Shown here in pieces: positions 5,645 through 11,666 of a DNA stretch of 11,666 nt (position 1 is the stretch's first letter; the number at the start of each line of letters is the position of its first letter). The notes under the pieces were generated by a model. It did no database searches and was not told the DNA's origin. It worked only from the letters and a program-made list of their open reading frames with translations. The DNA is from Candidatus Woesearchaeota archaeon (GTDB taxonomy: Archaea; Nanobdellota; Nanobdellia; Woesearchaeales; JAGVYJ01). The position numbers and the translations under genes are program-made. The stretch lies in NCBI GenBank assembly GCA_018303315.1, contig JAGVYJ010000028.1, positions 1 to 11,666 on the forward strand, read 5' to 3'.

Positions 5645-6415
5645 TTATGCGAGCTCCTGCTGGAGCTCCCTGGCCTTTAACCCCCGGTGCTGGAACTTCA
5701 GGTAGAACTTTTTCCAGATATCCACCGCCTCCTTCTGCGTGTCATCCACTGCCTTGGGGGGATTAGTTTCCAAGTATTCGACCTGGCTCCCGAACTTTTC
5801 CATCAGCTGCTTCAGCCATATGCTTGAATACCTGTCATGCAGTTTCCTCTGAAATACTATTGTCTCAAATATAGAATCATCCTTCTTTATGCGGGTTCTC
5901 AGGCGCTCAATTACAACTTCGGGAGCAGCCCTCATTATAATCAGTAGGTTGGGGGCATGCTCCAGGGCAAGCCTGTTTCCAGGCATGTTGATTATCTCAT
6001 TAAGGGGGATGTGCTCCTGCACAGGCTGGTAAACGCATGAGCTTACCACACCGCGCTCCTGGAAAATAATTTTGCCCTGCTTCAGGCCAGGTATGATGAC
6101 TTTCTTGTAAAGAAGCTCCCTGTCCAGGGAGAATGCCTGCGCGATGGTCCTGCCTGAATACTTCTGTCCTGAGGTCGAGATGAGCTCTTCCCTGATTGCC
6201 TTGCCAACGTAAGTATACGTTGGCTCGTCAGTGATTATTACATCATATTCAGCAATCTCCTGCTCTGCAGGAAACCGCTGGAATTCCCTGTTGAAGTCCC
6301 TCAGCCTTAAAACCTTAAGGTTCTTTATGACAGCCCAGTCTCTGAGAGCATCAATTACAGTCCCTTTTCCTGAGCCATCCAGGCCATCAATCATCACAAA
6401 ACAGCCTTTTCCCAT
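5645..6415 (-). CDS. Thymidylate-kinase-like P-loop kinase
   Basis: 256 residues, related to dTMP kinase, which phosphorylates dTMP to dTDP with ATP. Seen: Walker A GLDGSGKG (11-18), the substrate-binding DEP motif in ITDEPTYTYVGKAIREELI (61-79), and a third motif ERGVVSSCVYQP (120-131) matching the DR-x-x-x-S-x-x-A-Y-Q pattern, with Glu-Arg in place of Asp-Arg. Next come RLRTRIKKDD (171-180, lid-like) and a closing E-x-x-P stretch. At 256 residues it is longer than the usual 200-215, with extra C-terminal helix. I would call it TMK-family rather than proven tmk. Start 6415 is preferred over 6433: the TATA-like TTTTTAAT (6450-6457) predicts transcription from about 6427, leaving a short leader carrying GGTGGTGA next to the ATG. 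Confidence 0.82.
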   Translation of the reverse strand: MGKGCFVMIDGLDGSGKGTVIDALRDWAVIKNLKVLRLRDFNREFQRFPAEQEIAEYDVIITDEPTYTYVGKAIREELISTSGQKYSGRTIAQAFSLDRELLYKKVIIPGLKQGKIIFQERGVVSSCVYQPVQEHIPLNEIINMPGNRLALEHAPNLLIIMRAAPEVVIERLRTRIKKDDSIFETIVFQRKLHDRYSSIWLKQLMEKFGSQVEYLETNPPKAVDDTQKEAVDIWKKFYLKFQHRGLKARELQQELA

Positions 6416-6424
6416 GTCACCACC
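6416..6424 (-). promoter_or_regulatory. Shine-Dalgarno of the kinase gene
   Basis: Minus-strand GGTGGTGAC abuts the ATG at 6415 and nearly matches the GGAGGTGA ideal. It selects this start over the one at 6433. Confidence 0.55.
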
Positions 6425-6449
6425 GCTCAGCATAGAAAAGCTGCTGCTA

Positions 6450-6457
6450 ATTAAAAA
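6450..6457 (-). promoter_or_regulatory. TATA box of the kinase gene
   Basis: Minus-strand TTTTTAAT in the 54-bp gap after the MtrA-like gene. It predicts a separate transcript with a leader of about 12 nt. Confidence 0.5.
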
Positions 6458-6469
6458 GCTTATGCAAAA

Positions 6470-7270
6470 TCATTCCTTTGCCAAAGGCTGGTCCTGGACG
6501 TATTTCAAGCCTAATTTTATGGCAAGTTCGGCCTTCTGCAGCTCGGTGCCAATGTACATGGCATGCTCCAGCTCGGAAATGATATCATGGCTGAGAAGCA
6601 GCTTGTACATCCTGTAGGCTGTGAGCGCCCTGAACCTGGCCATCAGCCTTCCCTGCGGGGAATAATGGTCTACCAAGATATTCCGGCCTTGTGTGCTGAC
6701 TACCAGGTTGCCCTTGGGGTCGAGATCTATGCGCATAAGCCTTGATTCAGGAATCGAATCATATTCCGGAATCTTGGGCTCATCAAATACCATTGGCTTG
6801 GAATACGCATCCTTTGTCTTCAGGCCCTCAATGCTTTCCAAAACAGCAAGGCCGTCAAGCACGCCGATCATGTCAATAAGCTCAACATTCCTCCTGAGAA
6901 GCTCTATCGCGCCTGTCCCAATTTCCCTGTCTATGCTGTATCCGGGCTGGCCTATGATTACATATTTGCTGTCAATACCTTTTTCGAACAGCGCTTTCAA
7001 TGCCCTGCCGCTGCCGCTTTTGTCTGCACCGCACAAGACCAGATAGCGTACAGATGGGTTCGCCAGAAGATTTCTGACAAGGAAGCTGATGCCGGCCATG
7101 GAGAATAAGTTGTCTATCACGGCATATTTTTCAGAAGGTATCTTATCTGCTATGAGCTTGTTGGGGGTCCATAAAGTTACAATGCCCACCTGGGATTTCC
7201 GGCTGCCCAGAATTGCACTCTGCCCTTTGTAGAGGGGCCATTCCGTGCTCTTTTTTCTGTCTTTTTCCAT
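6470..7270 (-). CDS. MtrA-like domain fused to DUF4346
   Basis: 266 residues with two domains. The first (about 11-140) resembles MtrA, the corrinoid-binding subunit of tetrahydromethanopterin S-methyltransferase: EWPLYKGQ at the start, GIVTL, and NPSVRYLVLCGADKSG (72-87) then ALKALFEKGID and VELIDMIGV. The second (about 175-262) is DUF4346, with VDHYSPQGRL and EHAMYIGTELQKAELAIKLG ahead of YVQD. MtrA binds cobalt through a conserved His, and the corresponding stretches here contain no His. It also lacks MtrA's C-terminal TM helix and no other mtr gene is nearby, so a methanogenic methyltransfer role is unlikely. The reaction is unknown. Start 7270 is favoured over 7291, since the TATA-like TTTTAATA (7299-7306) predicts transcription from about 7276. 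The next gene is a thymidylate-kinase-like enzyme. Confidence 0.78.
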   Translation of the reverse strand: MEKDRKKSTEWPLYKGQSAILGSRKSQVGIVTLWTPNKLIADKIPSEKYAVIDNLFSMAGISFLVRNLLANPSVRYLVLCGADKSGSGRALKALFEKGIDSKYVIIGQPGYSIDREIGTGAIELLRRNVELIDMIGVLDGLAVLESIEGLKTKDAYSKPMVFDEPKIPEYDSIPESRLMRIDLDPKGNLVVSTQGRNILVDHYSPQGRLMARFRALTAYRMYKLLLSHDIISELEHAMYIGTELQKAELAIKLGLKYVQDQPLAKE

Positions 7271-7298
7271 TGGGGGAACTATTGGTTGCATGAGGGGT

Positions 7299-7306
7299 TA
7301 TTAAAA
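7299..7306 (-). promoter_or_regulatory. TATA box of the MtrA-like gene
   Basis: Minus-strand TTTTAATA. Its centre is only 11.5 bp from the ATG at 7291 but 32.5 bp from the ATG at 7270, so the downstream start fits better, with a leader of about 6 nt. Confidence 0.5.
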
Positions 7307-7326
7307 GTTTCTGGGAAGAAATCAGG

Positions 7327-8856
7327 CTAGAGCTTATCTTCTGTCTTCCCGTCCTTCAGAATCTTATGCTCCATTTCAGGCTTTTTCGCCCGGTTCAGGT
7401 CTGTCTCAACCTCCTGGAGAAGCTCCTTATTCTGGTCGAGCTGCTCAAAAAGCTGCCGGCGCTTGTCATAATGGTCTGAAAGTCTGAGTATAAGATTGAC
7501 AAGCTCCTTCAGTTCCCTGTATTCCTGGATTGCCTCGGCATAGTCTTCGTCATCCTTCAGCGACTTGGCCATGTCGTTGAACTGGGTTTCCAGGCTGTCT
7601 GTGCTTTTCCCTGAGCCTCTCAGGGAAGCCAGCCTCCCAACGGCCTTAAGGCCCGGCTCAATCCTCGAGTAAAGCTTCATGACATTCTCAAAGCTCCTGT
7701 ATTTCCTGACAAACGCTTCGGCATTGCCCTCAGCAATATTCTCCAGGTCAAGCAGCTGGCGCTGCTGCACCGCGTAAAGCCGCTTGAGCTCCTTTTCATT
7801 CTCAGCAAGCATGTCCTTCAGGTGAATCAGCCTTTTTTCCTCGTTGAATTCGAGCCTGCGCAGCAGTATGTAGAACAACAGGGTGAAAAATGCTGTGGAC
7901 AGGGCAATTATCCAGACGAAAAGCTCACGGAACTGAGGGCAGCCGCCCAGATAATAAATGTAAATGGAAACGGCAAGATTGATGAAAAGTATGCTGGCAA
8001 TTGCATAGAATGTGCGGCGCTGGATTGAAAGAATCCTGCGCATCTGGTCAAGGCGCTTGAGGCGCTGGAACCTGCGGTTATTCTGGTGAAGATTTTTGAT
8101 GTACAGCTTTGTTGCAAGGTATATCAAAGTGGTCAGTACTGCTGTTATCAGGGCAAAAATCCAGGGAAATGAGCGGCCGCAAAGCTCAATAAGTGTCGGG
8201 GCCTGAATCTCAGGCGGAAACACAAGCACAGGCTTCCCGCAGGACGGGCAGGGGCCCCCACAGTCCACACCTTCTTCACCATCGTTTTTTACCCCGTCAA
8301 AGCAGCTCGGGGGCAGGCATACAAGAAATGAAGGATCACAGACCCCGCTCAGGCAGTCACTGCCAACAAGGCATTTTTGCCCATCATTGCAGGCAGGACA
8401 CTGTGGGCCGCCGCAATCTATATCGGTCTCTTCACCGTTAAGAAGGCCATCAGTGCACGATGCTATATGGATGCATGCCTGCACAGTCTCAGGCTTGTTA
8501 ATCCTGGTGTTGCAATTGTTCAGGTCTGTGCAAATCCTTGTCTGGAACTGCTCTACTGGGCATATTTCAGGAGTCCAGGGGCCGCATTCCCAGTTCTCCT
8601 TGCAGAATGCCACCGCACCCACACCTGCTCCTGAACCCAGAGGCTGCTGGCCCGGAAACTGGGCACCCACCCCTGGTGTGAAATTGCCTGATTCGCCGCC
8701 GCCCTCTTCCTCAGGGGTCTCATTCACTTCAGGTATCGTGCCGTTGAACTCGCACTGCCCGCAGTCCTGTTCGCAATTCACGCATGTTTCAGGAACTCTT
8801 GGGTCGCAGTAAAAATCACCGCAAACCGGAGGCGACTGAAGATGAACAAAAGTCAA
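7327..8856 (-). CDS. Large Cys-rich surface/membrane protein, 3' part of a frameshifted gene
   Basis: The open frame runs from just after an in-frame TAG (8977-8979) to 7327; the only early start codon is a TTG at 8856, giving 509 residues (numbering used here). Order: CGDFYCDPRVPETCVNCEQD (12-31), a Gly/Pro/Glu linker, a thrombospondin-1-like module (WECGPWTPEICP ... QTRICTDLNNC, 89-115), two modules with ETDIDCGGPQCPAC and EEGVDCGGPCPSC (134-206), three TM helices (about 229-249, 284-303, 312-332) and a charged coiled-coil tail (about 339-509). Cys-rich modules should be outside, the tail inside. A secreted N-terminus is expected but missing from this frame; it is encoded just upstream in another frame (8960-9166). 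No ribosome site supports the TTG start. It is the last gene of the surface operon. Confidence 0.8.
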   Translation of the reverse strand: MTFVHLQSPPVCGDFYCDPRVPETCVNCEQDCGQCEFNGTIPEVNETPEEEGGGESGNFTPGVGAQFPGQQPLGSGAGVGAVAFCKENWECGPWTPEICPVEQFQTRICTDLNNCNTRINKPETVQACIHIASCTDGLLNGEETDIDCGGPQCPACNDGQKCLVGSDCLSGVCDPSFLVCLPPSCFDGVKNDGEEGVDCGGPCPSCGKPVLVFPPEIQAPTLIELCGRSFPWIFALITAVLTTLIYLATKLYIKNLHQNNRRFQRLKRLDQMRRILSIQRRTFYAIASILFINLAVSIYIYYLGGCPQFRELFVWIIALSTAFFTLLFYILLRRLEFNEEKRLIHLKDMLAENEKELKRLYAVQQRQLLDLENIAEGNAEAFVRKYRSFENVMKLYSRIEPGLKAVGRLASLRGSGKSTDSLETQFNDMAKSLKDDEDYAEAIQEYRELKELVNLILRLSDHYDKRRQLFEQLDQNKELLQEVETDLNRAKKPEMEHKILKDGKTEDKL

Positions 8857-8959
8857 AGCCCCAGCTGACCATGTTGGGCTGGGTATTGCCTCCTGGGTTT
8901 TTCCCTGGTACCTGAAGGCAACAGATGCCCCAGGAAAACCGCCCTCTGTCTGGGAAGTA

Positions 8960-9166
8960 TCAGTGTCGATTCTGGACTATAAATGACCCGCATGCCACGC
9001 CGTTGGCCAGCACTGATAAGGTTACGCCCACCGGCGCGTCTGAGCCGTTGATTGTCCAGTTTCCGTAAAACTCATTGGCAGTCAGCGGGATTCCGTAAGA
9101 GAAAGATGCAGATAGCGCAACAACAAGAAATGTAATTGCAACCAGATAACCCCAAAAAGGTTTCAT
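8960..9166 (-). pseudogene. 5' fragment of the same surface gene: signal peptide plus start of a beta domain
   Basis: 68 residues from the ATG at 9166 to a TGA at 8960-8962. MKPFWGYLVAITFLVVALSA is a signal peptide. It is followed by NEFYGNWTINGSDAPVGVTL and VACGSFIVQN, then RH and stop. The same pattern occurs in the upstream neighbour (HEFYGKVV...LCGSFIVRDLGNYGFMSC), so the fragment stops in mid-domain. The downstream frame continues with IDTDTSQTEGGFPGASVAFR, which is how this domain normally proceeds. About ten residues (the G-x-Y-G-x-x-S-C stretch) are missing at the join, suggesting a small deletion of roughly 29-32 bp that also broke the frame. Start 9166 (third residue of the longer ATG at 9172) gives an ATGA overlap with the upstream stop and a GAGGGGGG ribosome site. 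A sequencing error is possible. Confidence 0.75.
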
Positions 9167-9660
9167 CGCCATTTGCCCCCCTCGCCGGCGAAAAGAAAAA
9201 ATATGATTACAAAGATAAGTATCAGCGCCAATACTGTAGCATTGGAATTCAGGCTTTGCTGTGGCTCCCTGTAACCCGGATCCAGAAGCATAGAATCGGC
9301 AACCTCTCCGACTATGAGGTTAACCCGGGATCTTGTGCCTGGCTTCCAGCGGGTATCGCCGATTGCGCTGGCCTTTAGGCCACTCACAAAAAATGTTATG
9401 TTATGGTCCATCGTATAGTTAGACCTGGAGAGAAGTTTTATGTTGCATGACATGAACCCGTAATTCCCCAAATCCCTGACAATGAAACTGCCGCACAAGT
9501 TACCATTACCGTCATGGGCAATTATACGAGTGCCCTTTGCTGCGGGTGAGTTATCAATCACCACCTTTCCATAAAATTCATGGGAGGGCACTGGCACCTG
9601 GGCAGACACGGATACGGCCAAGAAAGCAACCACCACCAGAAGGCATATGAAATGCTTCAT
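9163..9660 (-). CDS. Small secreted, membrane-anchored surface protein (paralogue of its downstream neighbour)
   Basis: 165 residues. A signal peptide MKHFICLLVVVAFLAVSVSA (1-20) is followed by a beta-sandwich-like domain with HEFYGKVVIDNSPAAKGTRI (27-46) and NLCGSFIVRDLGNYGFMSCN (54-73). Cys56 and Cys72 are likely disulfide partners. A C-terminal TM helix (about 142-157) ends in the positive tail GKWR, so the domain is held outside the cell. The first half is clearly similar to the 5' fragment downstream (FYG-x-x-x-x-N-x-S-x-A, CGSFIV), indicating tandem duplication of the domain. Its start overlaps the upstream stop by ATGA (9657-9660), and GGTGAT lies 6 nt upstream. I know no named function; Ig-like or carboxypeptidase-regulatory-like surface domains are the nearest analogy. 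Confidence 0.78.
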   Translation of the reverse strand: MKHFICLLVVVAFLAVSVSAQVPVPSHEFYGKVVIDNSPAAKGTRIIAHDGNGNLCGSFIVRDLGNYGFMSCNIKLLSRSNYTMDHNITFFVSGLKASAIGDTRWKPGTRSRVNLIVGEVADSMLLDPGYREPQQSLNSNATVLALILIFVIIFFLFAGEGGKWR

Positions 9661-10361
9661 TCCTGTATCACCAGCTGGGCACTTGATGTTGTATTAATCA
9701 AGTAGCCATAATAGGGGCTGAGATTGTTCAGGTCATTGACTGCAGGCGGGGGGGGATCGGGGTAGAAAACCTTCCAGGGGTCCGATGTATCTGAGGCATT
9801 ATACTGATAGACCACTGAATAACCCGGATATATGGGCGACAATGTGGAGTTGATGCCTGAAGAGTTGAGCTTGGGATACCCTATCAGATTCCATCCTTTG
9901 GAAAGCTCTATTGTGGATGGAAGCTTGAGGTGACCGAGAATTACAAGGGTTGCTCCTGAGGAATTAACGTTTATCCAGTAGCCCTGCTTGGCATCTATGT
10001 CGCTCAGGTCAAAAGTGACCCAGCTTGGAAGGCCCTGTGCATAGACCTTCCAGGGATCATTCTGATCAGCTGGGTCATATGTATGTATGGATACGAATGA
10101 GCCTGAGAGATTTTCAAAAACACTATCTATGGATGTATTTCTGAAAAGAGTGAGGCAAGGTATGGAAATCATGTTGAATCCCTGTTCCATATCAAATTTG
10201 CATTCCGCAGGGATGAATTTGGCCACTACAATACGCGTCTTTGCCACATTGCCGGTGAGAGGCGAGTCATCATTGCCGCCCGCTGAAAGCAGCCAGAAAG
10301 TAACCACTGTGAAGAAGAATATGCTGAGATATATCTGGGGGAGCGAATATGTGTGCTTCAT
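9657..10361 (-). CDS. Surface protein with two GWNLIG-type repeats
   Basis: 234 residues. An N-terminal hydrophobic segment (about 9-28) is an uncleaved anchor or signal peptide. Two repeats follow. Repeat 1 (about 60-142) has GFNMISIP, YDPADQNDPWKVYAQG, LSDIDAKQGYWINVNSSGAT and a final LVILG. Repeat 2 (about 155-233) has GWNLIGYPKLNSSGI, YNASDTSDPWKVFYPDPPPP, LNNLSPYYGYLINTTSSAQL and a final LVIQ. This repeat type (GWNLIGxP ... DPWKVY ... L.xGYW) recurs in bacterial and archaeal exported proteins, without an agreed function. At least seven N-x-S/T sequons suggest heavy N-glycosylation. An ATGA overlap joins it to the downstream gene, and 9 bp separate it from the upstream stop. Its ribosome site GAGGTGAT (10370-10377) overlaps the stop codon of the upstream gene. 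Confidence 0.8.
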   Translation of the reverse strand: MKHTYSLPQIYLSIFFFTVVTFWLLSAGGNDDSPLTGNVAKTRIVVAKFIPAECKFDMEQGFNMISIPCLTLFRNTSIDSVFENLSGSFVSIHTYDPADQNDPWKVYAQGLPSWVTFDLSDIDAKQGYWINVNSSGATLVILGHLKLPSTIELSKGWNLIGYPKLNSSGINSTLSPIYPGYSVVYQYNASDTSDPWKVFYPDPPPPAVNDLNNLSPYYGYLINTTSSAQLVIQE

Positions 10362-10369
10362 TGGAGGCT

Positions 10370-10377
10370 ATCACCTC
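10370..10377 (-). promoter_or_regulatory. Shine-Dalgarno overlapping the upstream stop codon
   Basis: Minus-strand GAGGTGAT is a full match to the archaeal anti-SD and contains the upstream TGA. A nearby CCTC could pair with its GAGG (4-bp stem, 6-nt loop), so translation may depend on ribosomes finishing the upstream gene. Confidence 0.6.
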
Positions 10378-11666
10378 AGGGAAGCCTTGCATTTCCTGCA
10401 AGTGCTGCCAAAGACCGGATTATGGGCACCGCAATGCCTGCATTTTCTTGACCTCAGGAGTATTAGCAGCAACAACAACGCAAGCACGGCAACCAGCACG
10501 TACACAATCAGGCCTGCCTTCCTAACGCTGAATGCAAACTCTCCCTCTACAACATGAATCAGACTTGTTTCCCTTTGACCATAACGCTCCGTCAAGTCAG
10601 CAACCTCCACAGGAATGGTTTTTGTTTTTCCCTTCTCGACAAAAACCACACTCTTTGAGCCATAGCTATGCAACTCGCCGTTTACAGTCAACTCGACAAT
10701 TTCTGCCTGGGCAAACAAGTCAACCTCGCCAATGTTCCTGACCTTAACCTCAAAAGCAGAGTCACTACCGCTGTAAACCGCTCCAACAAGCTCCAGCTTG
10801 GACGAATCCTCTACCTTGACCTGCTCAATGGCCACTGTCTGCCGCAGGCTGTATTCAAGGGACTTAGGAGATTCCCCGAAAATTGTAAATAGTTCAGCCG
10901 TGATGTTCTGGCCTGTAAGAGGGTTCACATCATAAACAACAGTCCTGAACTCATCGCCATCAATGAATATAGGGTTAATATCGCCAACAGTTTGTGTTCC
11001 GGCATCATCCCTCACAGTTATTGTTCCCTTGAAATAGGTGCCAACATCCACATCGTTGTGATAGGTCACCTCAAGCTGGCCTGTAGCGCTGTTGTATTTC
11101 AGTGACGAAAGCGAGAGGCGTAATATGACCCTCGGAAGGGGGAACCTGTCCAGGTCCTCGACATTTGAGACGCCGGCGGTTGGCACCCTGGCTCCCTGTG
11201 CGAACTTGACAAATACGCTTATGCCGAGGTCTCTTCTGATGGCGGTTGCAGTAGTGATAAGTTCATTCCCGATAAGCACACCAACCTTGATATTGGTGTC
11301 GTGGACAAAATCCTTTATCACGTCTGGCACGTTGGCTGAGCCGATGAAGACAATAGGCTCGTTACCTGCCAGAAGCTGCTGCTCAATGAATTCGCCGTTG
11401 GAAAGAAGCACCTGCTGGGTTCCATGTATCTTGAGAAACCTCCTGACGATTTCCACATTGTTTTCATACCTGTCGCCCGTATTGATTATTACAGGATTGT
11501 ACCGCTGCAGGCGATCCTTTACCTCCCTGTCAACCTGCCCGTAAATCAGTATTTCATCAACTGTCCGGGCCTGGAGGAAGGCGTCTATCTGACCGATATT
11601 CCTCCTGTCGGCAAATATAACATAGCTGTCCTTAACCACGCCATACGGGCCTACTGATATGGCATT
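10371..11666 (-). CDS. Cell-wall-binding-like (CWB2-like) membrane protein with C-terminal zinc ribbon, 5' end outside window
   Basis: The frame is open to the window edge (upstream residues NAISVGPYGV), so the GTG at 11639 is internal and the signal peptide lies outside. 431 residues are visible. The first third (about 10-165) has alternating beta/alpha units with ADRRNIGQIDAFL, VDEILIYGQVDREV, INTGDRYENNVEIV, LSNGEFIEQQLL and VFIGSANVPDVIKDFV, resembling cell-wall-binding repeat 2 domains. Two or three beta-sandwich domains follow (about 180-375). A single TM helix (about 384-405) leads to a zinc ribbon with Cys409, 412, 423 and 426 (CRHCG ... CRKC). The expected topology is N-terminus outside and zinc ribbon inside, so the protein could link the surface layer to a cytosolic partner. 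It is the first visible gene of the surface operon, followed after 9 bp by the GWNLIG-repeat protein. Confidence 0.78.
   Translation of the reverse strand, partial: NAISVGPYGVVKDSYVIFADRRNIGQIDAFLQARTVDEILIYGQVDREVKDRLQRYNPVIINTGDRYENNVEIVRRFLKIHGTQQVLLSNGEFIEQQLLAGNEPIVFIGSANVPDVIKDFVHDTNIKVGVLIGNELITTATAIRRDLGISVFVKFAQGARVPTAGVSNVEDLDRFPLPRVILRLSLSSLKYNSATGQLEVTYHNDVDVGTYFKGTITVRDDAGTQTVGDINPIFIDGDEFRTVVYDVNPLTGQNITAELFTIFGESPKSLEYSLRQTVAIEQVKVEDSSKLELVGAVYSGSDSAFEVKVRNIGEVDLFAQAEIVELTVNGELHSYGSKSVVFVEKGKTKTIPVEVADLTERYGQRETSLIHVVEGEFAFSVRKAGLIVYVLVAVLALLLLLILLRSRKCRHCGAHNPVFGSTCRKCKASLR

Noticed and set aside
6470..7270. Reading the MtrA-like gene as evidence for methanogenesis
   Set aside because: It lacks the ligand His, the TM helix and any other mtr or mcr genes, and it is fused to DUF4346.
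8193..8812. Plus-strand open frames of 82-141 codons opposite the Cys-rich modules
   Set aside because: They are shadows of the GC-rich, Cys/Gly-coding stretch of the minus-strand gene, with no start signals.
10087..10557. 156-codon plus-strand open frame across the junction of two surface genes
   Set aside because: It is antisense to two convincing genes, and its residue composition is that of a shadow frame.
11639..11639. GTG at 11639 as the true start of the CWB2-like gene
   Set aside because: The frame remains open to the window edge, and no signal peptide follows the GTG, which an exported protein would need.

Overview
The window looks like part of an archaeal chromosome, most likely from a DPANN lineage of the Woesearchaeota/Pacearchaeota type. 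The evidence for Archaea is an archaeal prefoldin alpha subunit directly followed by FtsY, a DUF4346 protein with an MtrA-like domain, TTTATATA/TTTTTAAA boxes about 27 bp upstream of several start codons, and GGAGGTG-like ribosome sites at internal operon genes. The DPANN placement rests on the style of the secreted and membrane proteins (CGDxxCD...CxxC...DCGxC modules, DGxxNGxETDxDCGG modules, a cell-wall-binding-like domain with a C-terminal zinc ribbon). It is recognition from memory, not a phylogeny.

Layout. 1-163 (+): 3' end of a hexapeptide acyltransferase, overlapping tail-to-tail with a YihY/BrkB membrane protein gene on the minus strand (155-985). 1047-1942 (-): a two-gene unit, a cyclophilin-like protein and a DJ-1/PfpI protein, joined by an ATGA overlap. 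A 23-bp tandem duplication has changed the C-terminus of the PfpI gene. 1943-2185: a divergent intergenic region unusually rich in inverted repeats. 2186-4711 (+): scpA, prefoldin alpha (own promoter) and ftsY, a conserved information-processing block. 4837-4959 (+): a 40-residue protein with a clear promoter and ribosome site. 4994-7270 (-): three genes with separate promoters, encoding a membrane-anchored protein with three H-x-H pairs, a thymidylate-kinase-like enzyme, and an MtrA-like/DUF4346 protein without the expected cobalt-ligand histidine. 7327-11666 (-): a tightly packed operon of four cell-surface genes, three of whose junctions are 4-bp overlaps or gaps of less than 10 bp. It holds a CWB2-like/zinc-ribbon membrane protein (5' end outside the window), a two-repeat GWNLIG-type protein, a small secreted/anchored protein, and a paralogous large protein with Cys-rich modules, three TM segments and a coiled-coil tail. 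That last gene is broken by a frameshift.

How it fits together. The scpA-pfdA-ftsY block covers chromosome condensation, co-translational folding and SRP-dependent membrane targeting. The surface operon encodes proteins that would be clients of that pathway. Leaderless starts (TATA centre about 27 bp from ATG) and leadered starts with Shine-Dalgarno sites appear side by side, and this decides several start codons. No tRNA, rRNA, CRISPR array, IS element or integrase was seen. No gene-free stretch exceeds 300 bases.
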